Shown piece by piece: positions 25,128-34,875 of a stretch of 64,000 bases of DNA. This stretch comes from Halopseudomonas maritima (lineage in GTDB: Bacteria; Pseudomonadota; Gammaproteobacteria; Pseudomonadales; Pseudomonadaceae). A program made the translations under genes and the position numbers. The notes beneath the pieces are model-generated. The model saw only the letters and a program-made list of their open reading frames with translations. It did not search any database and was not told where the DNA came from. Each line of letters begins with the position of its first letter. Within the stretch, counting starts at the first letter, position 1. The DNA lies in NCBI RefSeq assembly GCF_021545785.1, contig NZ_CP079801.1, forward strand, positions 3,654,001 through 3,718,000, written 5' to 3'.

Positions 25128-26096
25128 GTGGACAGCGTCGAGCTTGCCCGCGGCTACGACATCATTGGTGATGTGCACGGTTGTGCGCACACCCTGGAGC
25201 GGCTGCTGGAGCAGATGGGCTACCGCCGTTTGAATGGCGTCTGGCAGCACCCACGCCGGCAGGCGCTGTTTCTCGGTGACATTATTGATCGCGGGCCGCG
25301 TATTCGTGAGGCTCTGCACTTGGTGCGCGACATGGTCGAGGCGGGGCAGGCCCACTGCATCATGGGTAACCATGAGTTCAACGCCCTGTGCTGGGAAACC
25401 CCGGCGCCGGCCGACAGCCAGCGGACTTATCTGCGTGAGCATACCGAGCGGCATCACCGACTGATTGGCGATACCCTGACGCAATTCGACGCCTGGCCGC
25501 AGGAGTGGCGCGAGTTTGTCGACTGGTTTGCCGAGCTGCCGTTGTTTCTGGATATGGGGCCGTTTCGGCTGGTGCACGCCTGCTGGGACAGCAGCCTGAT
25601 TGAGCCGCTGCGGGCGCAGTATCCGGATGGGCGTATCGATCAGGACTTTTTGCTGGCTTCAGCTGATTGGAGCAGTTTTGCCGCTCAGACCTTTGACCGA
25701 CTGCTGCGTGGCACCGACATGCGCCTGCCGCACGGCATCACCATGACCGGCAAGGACGGCTTCACCCGCGCCTTTTTCCGTACCAAGTTCTGGGAAGAGT
25801 CACCCCAAACATACGGTGATGTGGTGTTCCAGCCCGATGCCTTGCCTGAGCCGGTAGCGCAGAAGCCACTGACCGAACAGCAGAAGGAGGCGTTGATGCT
25901 CTATCGCCCGCACGACCCGCTGCTGTTCGTTGGACATTATTGGCAGCAGGGACGCCCTCAGCCCATTCGGCCCAATCTGGCCTGTCTGGACTACAGCGCG
26001 GTGAAATATGGCAAGTTGGTGGCCTACCGCTGGAGCGGCGAGCGCCAACTGGAACGCGACCATTTTGTCTGGGTCGAAGTCCCGCGAATGAGTTGA
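25128..26096 (+). CDS. Calcineurin-like metallophosphatase
   Basis: 322-aa cytoplasmic phosphoesterase with the three core blocks DVHGCAHTLERLL (Asp15, His17), GDIIDRGPR and GNHEFN, and a later FVGHYW histidine. The overall pattern is like bis-phosphonucleoside or PP1-type phosphatases, but the substrate is unknown. GTG at 25128 is chosen: GGAG at 25117-25120 sits 7 nt upstream and the nadK stop is 1 nt before, implying coupled translation. Confidence 0.87.
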   Translation: MDSVELARGYDIIGDVHGCAHTLERLLEQMGYRRLNGVWQHPRRQALFLGDIIDRGPRIREALHLVRDMVEAGQAHCIMGNHEFNALCWETPAPADSQRTYLREHTERHHRLIGDTLTQFDAWPQEWREFVDWFAELPLFLDMGPFRLVHACWDSSLIEPLRAQYPDGRIDQDFLLASADWSSFAAQTFDRLLRGTDMRLPHGITMTGKDGFTRAFFRTKFWEESPQTYGDVVFQPDALPEPVAQKPLTEQQKEALMLYRPHDPLLFVGHYWQQGRPQPIRPNLACLDYSAVKYGKLVAYRWSGERQLERDHFVWVEVPRMS

Positions 26097-26109
26097 ATCG
26101 AGGAATGTC

Positions 26110-26958
26110 ATGCTGAAGGCCTTGAGTTGCCCGCTGAACGAAGACCTGGCGCCCTTGGCGCAGTTTCTGCGCAGCCGCGGGGTGGTGCACCGGATTGCCG
26201 AGGAACGTGGCGAGCAGGTGGTCTGGGTGGTTGATGAGGCCAGCGCGCAGATTGTGCGCAGCCTCTATGAGCAGGGTGTTGATGCCCTGCCACACAGCGC
26301 GGGTGCGCCGCGTCCGCCGAGCCCGGCCGCGCAGTTCTGGCGTCAAGCGCACCGCCTGATCCCCGTGACGCTGGCGGTGCTGGCGATCACCGCCGTCGTT
26401 GCATTATTGACCGGCTTGGGCAGCGATGTGCGACAGGTGGTGCAGTTTACCTTTACGCCATTGGAGCCCAGTGGCTATCTGGCTGCACAGCCGGATATGA
26501 GCCAGTGGTGGCGCCTGATTACCCCGATCTTCCTGCATTTTGGCGTTATGCACCTGGCGTTCAACGCGCTTTGGTACTGGGAGCTGGGGCGGCGTATCGA
26601 AATGCGCTCCGGCGGGCTGTGGCTACTCGGCCTGACGCTGCTGATCGGGCTGGTCTCCAATACCGCCCAGTGGTTGTGGAGTGGCAACAGCAGCCTGTTT
26701 GGCGGGCTGTCCGGCGTGCTGTATGGCCTGCTTGGTTATTGCTGGCTGTACCAGAAGCTGGCGCCCAACGTGTTTTTTGACCTGCCACGCGGGGTCATCA
26801 TCATGATGCTGGCCTGGCTGGTGCTGTGCATGACCGGCCTGATTACGCTGCTGGGGTTTGGCGCTATCGCCAATGCCGCGCATGTCAGCGGCTTTGTCAC
26901 GGGCTGCCTGATCGGCGCTGTGGCAGGTGCGTTGCAGCGTCAGCGGCAGGTACAATAG
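26110..26958 (+). CDS. Rhomboid intramembrane serine protease (GlpG-like)
   Basis: 282-aa six-TM protease with an N-terminal cytoplasmic domain (about 1-75, as in E. coli GlpG). The catalytic dyad is visible: Ser201 in GGLSGVLYG and His258 in AAHVSGFVTG. HFGVMHLAFNALWYWELGRR matches the conserved loop and TM2. GlpG-type rhomboids cut single-pass membrane proteins, with roles in quality control. Shine-Dalgarno GAGGAA precedes ATG. It is in an operon with nadK and the metallophosphatase upstream (13-nt gap) and the yeaC-like gene downstream (29-nt gap). Confidence 0.93.
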   Translation: MLKALSCPLNEDLAPLAQFLRSRGVVHRIAEERGEQVVWVVDEASAQIVRSLYEQGVDALPHSAGAPRPPSPAAQFWRQAHRLIPVTLAVLAITAVVALLTGLGSDVRQVVQFTFTPLEPSGYLAAQPDMSQWWRLITPIFLHFGVMHLAFNALWYWELGRRIEMRSGGLWLLGLTLLIGLVSNTAQWLWSGNSSLFGGLSGVLYGLLGYCWLYQKLAPNVFFDLPRGVIIMMLAWLVLCMTGLITLLGFGAIANAAHVSGFVTGCLIGAVAGALQRQRQVQ

Positions 26959-26987
26959 CCACTTTCACTTATCCAGCGGGAGACCCG

Positions 26988-27254
26988 ATGACTACCTTCG
27001 TCGAGATGCTGCGCAACATCAGCCCGGACATTTATCAAAGCCTCAAGCTGGCCGTGGAGATCGGCAAGTGGCCGGACGGGCGTAAGCTGACGCAGGAGCA
27101 GAAGGAGCTCTGCCTGCAGGCGATGATTGCCTGGGAGCAGGACAATCTGCCGGAAGAGGAGCGCACCGGGTATATGGGGCCGCAAGGCTGCAAGTCGCAG
27201 GAGAAGGACGTCCCCAATATTCTGTTTTCGACCGGCTCGGAGACATTGCATTGA
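26988..27254 (+). CDS. DUF1315 (YeaC-like) family protein
   Basis: 88-aa soluble protein: MTTFVEMLRNISPDIYQSLK, then GKWPDGRKLTQEQKELCLQA and YMGPQGCKSQ near the end, the DUF1315 pattern. No function is established. GGGAG precedes ATG 26988. Its stop overlaps the start of the DUF2797 gene (TTGA), so the two are probably co-translated and may work together. Confidence 0.88.
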   Translation: MTTFVEMLRNISPDIYQSLKLAVEIGKWPDGRKLTQEQKELCLQAMIAWEQDNLPEEERTGYMGPQGCKSQEKDVPNILFSTGSETLH

Positions 27255-28093
27255 GCCAGCTGCAGTTTCAGGGCGGCGTCAGCAAAATGCGCGGCCAGCT
27301 AGAGTCGTCCGAGGCGCCAGTTAGTTACAGCCTGCCCATCGGTGATGAGCACGTGCCACTCAACGCCTTGCTTGGCAAGACGCTGCGTCTGGAAGCACTG
27401 GGCGTGATCAACTGTGTACATTGCGGCCGCAAGACCAAGAAGAGCTTCAGCCAAGGCTACTGCTACCCGTGCTTCACCAAGCTGGCGCAGTGCGATGTCT
27501 GCATCATGAGCCCGGAGAAGTGCCACTACGATCAGGGCACCTGCCGCGAGCCGGCCTGGGGTGAGCAGTTTTGCATGACCGATCACATTGTCTATCTGGC
27601 GAACTCATCAGGGCTGAAGGTGGGGATTACCCGCGCTACCCAGATACCGACCCGCTGGATTGATCAGGGGGCGACTCAGGCGCTGCCCATCCTGCGGGTA
27701 GCCACGCGGCAGCAGTCGGGTCTGGTTGAAGATCTGCTGCGCCAGCAGGTAGCCGACAAGACCAACTGGCGCGCACTGCTCAAGGGCGACCCTGAGCCGC
27801 TGGACCTGTGCGCTGAGCGTGATCGCCTGCTGGATAACGCCGAGGCGGGCCTTACCGAGCTGCAGGCGCGTTTCGGCTTGCAGGCGGTGCAACTGCTACC
27901 GCAGGCCGAGGCGCTGGAGATCCGTTATCCGGTCGAGCAGTACGTCGCCAAGCCGCAATCGGCCAATCTGGACAAGGAGCCGGTGCTCGAAGGCACACTG
28001 CTTGGCATCAAGGGGCAGTATCTGTTGCTCGACACCGCAGTTATCAATATTCGCAAATACACCGCCTACCAACTGGCTTTCAGCGCCGGTTGA
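27251..28093 (+). CDS. DUF2797 zinc-cluster protein with GIY-YIG-like segment
   Basis: 280-aa soluble protein. Residues about 55-100 carry a dense Cys set (CVHCGRKTK, GYCYPCFTK, CDVC, then further Cys), suggesting one or two zinc sites. Next comes DHIVYLANSSGLKVGITR with RWIDQGA, reminiscent of a GIY-YIG nuclease core; this link is my inference. The rest is DUF2797. The start is TTG 27251, overlapping the yeaC-like stop, with GGAG 9 nt upstream; ATG 27287 would lose the conserved GGVSKM start. Function unknown. Confidence 0.82.
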   Translation: MSQLQFQGGVSKMRGQLESSEAPVSYSLPIGDEHVPLNALLGKTLRLEALGVINCVHCGRKTKKSFSQGYCYPCFTKLAQCDVCIMSPEKCHYDQGTCREPAWGEQFCMTDHIVYLANSSGLKVGITRATQIPTRWIDQGATQALPILRVATRQQSGLVEDLLRQQVADKTNWRALLKGDPEPLDLCAERDRLLDNAEAGLTELQARFGLQAVQLLPQAEALEIRYPVEQYVAKPQSANLDKEPVLEGTLLGIKGQYLLLDTAVINIRKYTAYQLAFSAG

Positions 28094-28174
28094 GCCATAA
28101 CGGCAGGGCCGCCCTGCAGCGGGGCGGCCGAACACGATTTCACCGGCCGACCCCGGCCGCAGCGGAGCTCTGAC

Positions 28175-30826
28175 ATGCGTACCGAACAACCCAAGACGAT
28201 TTACCTCAAGGACTACAAAGCGCCGGATTACTGGATCGACGAGACCCAGCTGACCTTTGAGCTGTTCGAAGACCACGCGCTGGTGCACAGCCGCCTGGCC
28301 CTGCGCCTGAACAGCGACCTGCACGGCGAGGGTGCGCTGCCTGCGCTGACGCTGCACGGCCAGGAGCTGGCGCTGCTCAAGGTGGTGCTGGACGAGCGAG
28401 AGCTGGGCGAGGGTGAGTATCAGGTCGATGACGACAGCCTTAGCCTGCAGCCAGCGGCGGCGACTTTCGCGCTGGCCTTGACCACCCGCATCGAGCCGCA
28501 GAACAACACCGCACTGGAAGGACTGTACAAGTCCGGCAGCATGTTCTGCACCCAGTGCGAGGCCGAGGGCTTCCGCAAGATTACCTATTACCTCGACCGC
28601 CCGGATGTGATGAGCCGCTTCACCACCACCGTGATTGCCGAGCGCGAGCGCTACCCGGTGCTGCTGTCCAATGGCAACCCGATTGCCTCCGGCGAGCATG
28701 AGGGTGGTCGCCACTGGGTCAGCTGGGAAGACCCGTTCCCCAAGCCGGCCTACCTGTTCGCCTTGGTCGCTGGTGACCTGTGCCTGCTGCAGGACAGCTT
28801 CACCACCATGAGCGGCCGCGAGATTGACCTGCGTATCTACGTCGAGCCGGAGAACCGCACCCAGTGCGATCACGCCATGGACAGCCTCAAGCGCTCCATG
28901 CGCTGGGATGAAGAGGTCTATGGCCGCGAGTACGACCTGGATATCTTCATGATCGTTGCGGTTAACGATTTCAACATGGGGGCAATGGAGAACAAGGGCC
29001 TCAATATCTTCAACTCCAGCTGCGTACTGGCGCACCAGGACACCGCGACCGACATGGCGTTCCAGCGGGTGGAAGCTGTGGTGGCGCATGAGTACTTCCA
29101 CAACTGGTCCGGTAACCGGGTTACCTGCCGTGACTGGTTCCAGCTGTCGCTGAAAGAAGGCTTTACCGTGTTCCGCGACGCCGAGTTCTCCGCCGATATG
29201 AACTCGCGAACGGTTAAGCGCATCGAGGATGTTACCTTCCTGCGCGCCAATCAGTTTGCCGAAGACGCTGGCCCCATGGCGCACCCGGTACGTCCGGATT
29301 CCTTTATCGAAATCTCCAACTTCTACACCCTGACCGTCTATGAGAAGGGGGCAGAAGTGGTGCGCATGCTGCACACGCTGCTGGGCGAGGAGGGCTTTCG
29401 CAAGGGCACCGACTTGTACTTCGAGCGTCACGATGGCCAGGCTGTCACCTGCGACGACTTTATCAAGGCGCTGGAAGATGCCAATGGTGCGGACTTTACC
29501 CAGTTCAAGCGCTGGTACAGCCAGGCCGGCACGCCGCGTTTGAGCGTCACCAGCGAGTATGACGCCGCGCGCCGCGAATACCGCTTGCACTTCAATCAGG
29601 TTTGCCCGCCAACACCGGGCCAGCCCGACAAGCTGCCGCAGGTGATTCCGGTGCGTATGGCGCTGCTGGATCGTGAGGGCAAGGAAATGGCGCTGCAGCT
29701 CGGCGGCGAGGCGCTCGGCAACGAGGCCGTCGTATCGATCACCGAAGCTGAACAGACGCTGGTGTTTGAGAATGTCCCGACCTGCCCGCTGCCGTCGTTG
29801 CTGCGCGGCTTCTCGGCCCCGGTCAAGCTGAGTTACCCCTACAGCCGGGATGATCGGGTCTTTTTGGCCAAGCACGATCCGGATGGTTTCAACCGCTGGG
29901 AGGCGGCCCAGGGCCTTGCGGTAGATGTGCTGCAGGGGCTGGTGGATATTCACCGGGCCGGTCGCCCGCTGAACCTGGACCAGCGCCTGGTGGACGTGAT
30001 GCGCAGTGTGATTACCGACTCCGAGCTGGACGCTGCCATGGTGGCAGAGATCATTCGCCTGCCGTCTGAGGCCTATCTGGTTGAGCTGGCCGAGGTGGCG
30101 GACGTTGATGCCATCCACTTTGCCCGTGAGTGGCTGCGTCGTGCGCTGGCGGTGGCCCTGCGTGACGACATGGCTGCCCGCTATCAGGCGCTCGCAGCGG
30201 CCGGGGCAGGGGCGTTCAGTGCCAGCGCAGCGGCGATGGCCGATCGCAGCCTGAAGAACAGCCTGTTGGGTTATCTGATGCTGACCGGCGAGCAGGAGGT
30301 GCTGAACTGGTGCGTGCGCCAGTTTGTCGAGGCCACTAACATGACTGACCGTCAGGCGGCCCTGGTGGCGCTGGTCAACTCACCCTTTGAGCAGCAGCGC
30401 GAAGCGGCGCTGGCTGACTTTGCCGAGCGCTGGGCCGCCTATCCGCTGGTGATGGATCAGTGGTTCAGTGTGCAGGCTCTGGCCACTCAGCCGGGAGCGC
30501 TGGAGCGCGTACAGAAGCTGATGGAGCATCCGCTGTTTACCCTGCGCAACCCCAACAAGGTGCGCGCGCTGATTGGCGCCTTCGTCAATCAGAACCTCGC
30601 CAACTTCCATGCCATCGACGGCAGCGGCTACGCCTTCCTGGCTGATCGCATCATTGAGCTGGATCGCAGCAATCCGCAGATTGCCTCGCGGCTGGTGACG
30701 CCGCTGAGCCGCTGGCGCAAGTTTGATGACGAGCGTCAGGCGCTGATGCGCGAACAACTCTCGCGCATATTGGCCGAAAAGCTGTCGCCGGATGTCTATG
30801 AGGTGGTCAGCAAGTCGCTGGCCTGA
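28175..30826 (+). CDS. pepN: Aminopeptidase N (M1 family)
   Basis: 883-aa cytoplasmic zinc aminopeptidase that removes N-terminal residues from peptides. The substrate motif GAMEN is at residues 269-273. The zinc site is HEYFH at 305-309 (His305, His309, catalytic Glu306) with the third ligand Glu328 in KEGFTVF, exactly the M1 spacing. Length matches gammaproteobacterial PepN (about 870-890). ATG 28175 has GGAG upstream. It is the last gene of the nadK-pepN run and is followed by a large inverted repeat (30834-30884). Confidence 0.96.
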   Translation: MRTEQPKTIYLKDYKAPDYWIDETQLTFELFEDHALVHSRLALRLNSDLHGEGALPALTLHGQELALLKVVLDERELGEGEYQVDDDSLSLQPAAATFALALTTRIEPQNNTALEGLYKSGSMFCTQCEAEGFRKITYYLDRPDVMSRFTTTVIAERERYPVLLSNGNPIASGEHEGGRHWVSWEDPFPKPAYLFALVAGDLCLLQDSFTTMSGREIDLRIYVEPENRTQCDHAMDSLKRSMRWDEEVYGREYDLDIFMIVAVNDFNMGAMENKGLNIFNSSCVLAHQDTATDMAFQRVEAVVAHEYFHNWSGNRVTCRDWFQLSLKEGFTVFRDAEFSADMNSRTVKRIEDVTFLRANQFAEDAGPMAHPVRPDSFIEISNFYTLTVYEKGAEVVRMLHTLLGEEGFRKGTDLYFERHDGQAVTCDDFIKALEDANGADFTQFKRWYSQAGTPRLSVTSEYDAARREYRLHFNQVCPPTPGQPDKLPQVIPVRMALLDREGKEMALQLGGEALGNEAVVSITEAEQTLVFENVPTCPLPSLLRGFSAPVKLSYPYSRDDRVFLAKHDPDGFNRWEAAQGLAVDVLQGLVDIHRAGRPLNLDQRLVDVMRSVITDSELDAAMVAEIIRLPSEAYLVELAEVADVDAIHFAREWLRRALAVALRDDMAARYQALAAAGAGAFSASAAAMADRSLKNSLLGYLMLTGEQEVLNWCVRQFVEATNMTDRQAALVALVNSPFEQQREAALADFAERWAAYPLVMDQWFSVQALATQPGALERVQKLMEHPLFTLRNPNKVRALIGAFVNQNLANFHAIDGSGYAFLADRIIELDRSNPQIASRLVTPLSRWRKFDDERQALMREQLSRILAEKLSPDVYEVVSKSLA

Positions 30827-30833
30827 CAGGCAA

Positions 30834-30884
30834 CGGCGAGTTCATGTCCGCCAGCCGTCTGGTACGCGGCTCTTGAACTCGCCG
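30834..30884. repeat. Nested inverted repeat after pepN
   Basis: Outer arms CGGCGAGTTCA (30834-30844) and TGAACTCGCCG (30874-30884) are perfect. An inner stem AGCCG (30853-30857) with CGGCT (30867-30871) sits in the loop. It starts 7 nt after the pepN stop. No U-tract follows. It may be an RNA 3'-end structure or a cruciform site. The following AT-rich 200 nt lead to the next gene, with TATAAA near 31070 as a possible -10. Confidence 0.5.
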
Positions 30885-31096
30885 GCGATAAATGAGTTAC
30901 TCAGTACGCGCAAGCGTGAAATTTTAATAAAAAATTACCGAGAGGTATTTGTGCCCCGCCTCGCAGGTCTCTAATATGCGATGTCCGCTGGCGGAATGAC
31001 TGCATGGCTGCGCCTGCGCTGCAGCAGGCGCCATGTGGCGACAACATGCTTCCCGTAGCGGAGCAACACCTATAAAAACAAAGAGGGGTGGTGTTT

Positions 31097-32224
31097 ATGC
31101 GTAAGCCGTCTACCTGGCGCGCTTCACTCGCAACCTGCGCAGTTTTCTCACTGCAGGGTTCGTATCTCAAGAAAGCGTTTTCTGTCTCTGCGTTGACCTC
31201 TGCCGTTATGTTGTCCGGCTTGGGCGCGCTTGGGTCTGCTGCCGTTCAGGCAAGCGAAACGGTCGGCGAAGCCGTACGACCTGCTATTCAATCTCCATTG
31301 GCTGCACATACGCTGCTGATCGACGCTGCCGTTGTCGGTGACCGCCTGGTTGCTGTCGGTAGCCGTGGCCATATCGTCTATTCCGATGATCAGGGTAAAA
31401 ACTGGAGCCAGGCCGAGGTGCCCGTGCGTCAGTTGTTGACCGCCGTGTACTTTGTTGATGACAAGCGCGGCTGGGCCGTGGGCCATGACTCGCTGATTCT
31501 CAATACCACCGATGGCGGCGCCACCTGGGCCGTGCAGTATCGCGACCCGGAACTGGATCAGCCGGTTGACCCGGACGGCCCCAGCCTGCTGGAGCGCCCG
31601 CTGATGGATGTCTGGTTCCGCAATGCCAACACCGGCTTTGCCATTGGCGCTTACGGTACCTTCCTGCGTACCGATGACGGTGGCAAAAACTGGGAAGAGC
31701 GCACCTACGACATCGACAACCCCGACGGCTTCCATTACAACGCCATGGCCGAGGTCAAGGGCGCTGGTCTGTTTATCGCCGGTGAAATGGGGGCGTTGTA
31801 TCGCTCGGCTGATTTCGGCGACACCTGGGAAACACTCACCGATCTGCCCTATGACGGCTCCTGGTTCGGCGTTTCCGGCACCGCGCAATCTAACGTGGTT
31901 CTGGTATGGGGGTTGCGGGGCAACATGTTCCGTTCCACCGACTTTGGTGACAGCTGGCAGCAAGTCGAGCTGAACACGCCCAACAACGGCCCGCTGGAAG
32001 CGACACTGCTCGGTGGTGGTGTGTCTGCTGGTGGTGCGTTAGCGGTCGTGGGCGCCGGTGGCGTGGTCGTCACCAGTGACAATGGTGGCCGCAGCTTTGA
32101 TGTCATGACCCGTCCGGATCGCGTGGCATTGGCTTCGGCCCGCGTTTTGGCCAACGGCGAACTGCTGCTGGTGGGCCAGCATGGTGTTGTCACCATGCCT
32201 GCCGACGCACTGCGCGCGCACTGA
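31097..32224 (+). CDS. YCF48/BNR-type beta-propeller, exported (copy 1)
   Basis: 375-aa secreted protein of the photosystem-II-stability-factor-like (YCF48) propeller family. A long N-region precedes a signal helix ending near AVQA. Six S/T-x-D-x-G-x-x-W/F (Asp-box-like) motifs mark the blades, for example YSDDQGKNW, RTDDGGKNW and RSADFGDTW. It is not a photosynthesis protein here: its 28-nt-distant partner is an MMPL/RND exporter, so it is probably a periplasmic accessory of that pump. ATG 31097 follows AGGGGTGG; nearby GTG codons at 31088 and 31091 are alternatives. A paralogue lies at 34876. Confidence 0.84.
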   Translation: MRKPSTWRASLATCAVFSLQGSYLKKAFSVSALTSAVMLSGLGALGSAAVQASETVGEAVRPAIQSPLAAHTLLIDAAVVGDRLVAVGSRGHIVYSDDQGKNWSQAEVPVRQLLTAVYFVDDKRGWAVGHDSLILNTTDGGATWAVQYRDPELDQPVDPDGPSLLERPLMDVWFRNANTGFAIGAYGTFLRTDDGGKNWEERTYDIDNPDGFHYNAMAEVKGAGLFIAGEMGALYRSADFGDTWETLTDLPYDGSWFGVSGTAQSNVVLVWGLRGNMFRSTDFGDSWQQVELNTPNNGPLEATLLGGGVSAGGALAVVGAGGVVVTSDNGGRSFDVMTRPDRVALASARVLANGELLLVGQHGVVTMPADALRAH

Positions 32225-32251
32225 TAATAATTACAAGCCAGGAGAATCTGG

Positions 32252-34627
32252 ATGTCCTTTGACCAGAAAGATGCGCCCTTCATGGAGCGGTTGGTGTTCA
32301 ACAACCGCTTCGCAGTGGTGATTCTGTTTACCCTTGTTTCGCTGTTTCTTGGTTATCAGGCGCTGCAGGTACGCCCTGATACCAGCTTCGCCAAGATGAT
32401 CCCGCTTGAGCACCCGTACATCGTCAACATGCTCGAGCACCAGGACGATCTCGCCAACCTCGGCAACTCCATCCGCATCGCGGTGGCCATCGAGGACGGC
32501 GATATTTTCAGCACCGAGTACATGGAAACCCTCAAGCAGATCAACGACGAGGTGTTCTTCCTGCCCGGTGTAGACCGCTCTAACCTGCGCTCGCTGTGGA
32601 CGCCAAACGTCCGTTGGACCGAGGTGACCGAGTACGGCTTTGATGGCGGCCCGGTAACCAATCACCCGGCCTACACCAACGAGCAGGATCTGGAAGAGCT
32701 GCGTGCCAACGTACTCAAGTCCGGTGAAATCGGGCGTCTGGTAGCCAACAACTTCAAATCCAGCATCATCGAGGTGCCGCTGCAGGAGTTCTACCCGAAC
32801 CCGGAAAACCAGAGCGAGCTGCTGCGTCTGGACTACAAGGAGTTCTCGCATCAGCTGGAAGAGAAGATTCGTGATCGCTTCCAGAATGAAAATCCGAACA
32901 TCAAGATCCACATCGTTGGTTTCGCCAAGAAGGTCGGTGACCTGATCGACGGCCTGATCGGTGTCGTTGGCTTCTTCGCCATCGCCTTCGTGATTACCTT
33001 TGTGGCGCTGTACCTGTTCACCTGGTGTATCCGCAGTACCGTATCGGTACTGGTAACCACGCTGATTGCGGTGGTCTGGCAGCTTGGCCTGATCAACCTG
33101 GTCGGCTTTGGGATAGACCCGTACTCAATGTTGGTGCCGTTCCTGATTTTCGCTATCGGCATTTCCCACGGGGTACAGAAAATCAACGGTATCGCGTTGC
33201 AGTCCGGTGGTGCTGATAACGCCCTGACGGCTGCGCGACTGACCTTCCGTCAGTTGTTCCTGCCGGGCATGATTGCGATCCTCGCGGACGCGGTTGGCTT
33301 TATCACGCTGCTCATCATCGATATCGGCGTGATTCACGAGCTGGCGATTGGCGCCTCCATTGGTGTGGCGGTTATCGTCTTTACCAACCTGATCATGCTG
33401 CCGGTGACCATTTCCTATCTGGGTATCAGCAAAAAGGCCATTGAGCGCTCCAAGCGTGATGCCGTGCGTGAACACCCGTTCTGGCGTTTGCTATCCAATG
33501 TGGCCCACCCCAACGTGGCGCCCTGGCTGGTGATTATTGCGCTGGTGGGTGGTGTTGGCTGCTTTATGTACCAGAAAGCCAATATCAAGGTGGGTGACCT
33601 GGATGCCGGCGCTCCGGAGCTGCACCCGGATTCGCGTTACAACCTGGATAACGACTTCATCATCAGCAATTACACAACCAGCTCGGACATTCTGGTGGTG
33701 ATGGTCAGCACGCCGCCGGAGAAGTGCTCTGCCTATGACACCATGGAAGCCATCGATCAGCTGCAGTGGAAGATGAGCAACCTCGAAGGCGTGCAATCGG
33801 CGGTATCGCTGGTGACCGTCGCCAAGCAGGTGATCATGGGTTCCAACGAAGGCAACCTGAAGTGGCAGGGCCTGTCACGCAACCAGGATGTGTTGAACAA
33901 CGCCATCAGCCGCGCGCCGTCCGGCATGTTCAACTCGGCCTGCTCGCTGGCTCCGGTGATGATCTTCCTGGATGACCACAAGGCCGACACCCTGACGCGC
34001 GCAACCGATGCGGTCAAGGAATTCGCTGCCGAGTACAACACCGATGACATGACCTTCAAGCTGGCTGCGGGTAACGCCGGTATCGAAGCGGCTACCAACG
34101 AAATCATCTCCAGCTCGGAGCTGACCATCCTGGTACTGGTGTACATCTGGGTAGGTGTCATGTGTATGATCACCTTCCGCTCGGTGCCTGCGACCATCTG
34201 TATCGTGCTGCCGCTGATCCTCACTTCGGTGATGGGTAACGCGCTGATGGCCTTCCTCGGCATTGGCATGAAGGTCGCTACCTTGCCGGTGATTGCGCTG
34301 GGTGTCGGTATCGGTGTGGACTACGGTATCTATGTCTACAGCCGCCTGGAGACCTTCCTGCGCCAGGGTATGCCGCTGCAGGAGGCCTACTACGAAACGC
34401 TGCGTTCGACTGGTAAGGCGGTTCTGTTTACCGGCCTGTGCCTGGCGATCGGCGTTGCGACCTGGATTTTCTCGGCCATCAAGTTCCAGGCCGATATGGG
34501 TCTGATGCTGACCTTCATGTTCCTGGTAAACATGATCGGCGCGATGCTGCTGCTGCCGGCACTGGCGCGCTTCCTGATCAACCCGGAAAAGGTTCGCAAG
34601 TCCAAGGGCAGCAAACTGTCTCACTGA
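32252..34627 (+). CDS. MMPL/SSD-type RND exporter (copy 1)
   Basis: 791-aa inner-membrane protein of the predicted RND-superfamily exporter class (COG1033/MMPL type). It has two repeats, each with one TM helix, a periplasmic loop domain and five clustered TMs (about 225-390 and 625-780). LGVGIGVDYGIYVYSRLET lies in the second block. Such proteins export lipids or hydrophobic molecules, or accompany outer-membrane lipid transfer; the substrate is unknown. CCAGGAGAATCTGG precedes ATG, and nearly the same leader (CCAGGAGAGTCTGG) precedes the second copy. It forms a two-gene unit with the propeller at 31097. Confidence 0.86.
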   Translation: MSFDQKDAPFMERLVFNNRFAVVILFTLVSLFLGYQALQVRPDTSFAKMIPLEHPYIVNMLEHQDDLANLGNSIRIAVAIEDGDIFSTEYMETLKQINDEVFFLPGVDRSNLRSLWTPNVRWTEVTEYGFDGGPVTNHPAYTNEQDLEELRANVLKSGEIGRLVANNFKSSIIEVPLQEFYPNPENQSELLRLDYKEFSHQLEEKIRDRFQNENPNIKIHIVGFAKKVGDLIDGLIGVVGFFAIAFVITFVALYLFTWCIRSTVSVLVTTLIAVVWQLGLINLVGFGIDPYSMLVPFLIFAIGISHGVQKINGIALQSGGADNALTAARLTFRQLFLPGMIAILADAVGFITLLIIDIGVIHELAIGASIGVAVIVFTNLIMLPVTISYLGISKKAIERSKRDAVREHPFWRLLSNVAHPNVAPWLVIIALVGGVGCFMYQKANIKVGDLDAGAPELHPDSRYNLDNDFIISNYTTSSDILVVMVSTPPEKCSAYDTMEAIDQLQWKMSNLEGVQSAVSLVTVAKQVIMGSNEGNLKWQGLSRNQDVLNNAISRAPSGMFNSACSLAPVMIFLDDHKADTLTRATDAVKEFAAEYNTDDMTFKLAAGNAGIEAATNEIISSSELTILVLVYIWVGVMCMITFRSVPATICIVLPLILTSVMGNALMAFLGIGMKVATLPVIALGVGIGVDYGIYVYSRLETFLRQGMPLQEAYYETLRSTGKAVLFTGLCLAIGVATWIFSAIKFQADMGLMLTFMFLVNMIGAMLLLPALARFLINPEKVRKSKGSKLSH

Positions 34628-34645
34628 GGCGACTGACTGACCTGC

Positions 34646-34670
34646 AAGGCCCGCCGAATTGGCGGGCCTT
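34646..34670 (+). terminator. Possible terminator between the two propeller-exporter modules
   Basis: AAGGCCCGCC (34646-34655) and GGCGGGCCTT (34661-34670) form a perfect 10-bp stem with loop GAATT. The T-tract is interrupted (GTTGTTT), so termination may be partial. Confidence 0.6.
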
Positions 34671-34875
34671 GTTGTTTCTGGCGCAGTAAGCGGGGTTCTT
34701 GTTGTGGAAAGTTGCGGCGAAAAGTGCTGATTCGGCATCAATGTTGTGATTAACAAAAGATAACCGTGAGCCGTTGGCGCTCGCCCCCTTGCCTCGTTAC
34801 CATGATCCATTCCGCGTACTGGCGCATAAGCGCAAACGAGCGCAGAAGATTGATAACAATAAGGGAGATTGGTGT

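Noticed and set aside
31097..32224. Photosystem II assembly factor reading of the YCF48 proteins
   Set aside because: No photosynthesis gene is present; the family name reflects the propeller fold, and the neighbour is an RND exporter.
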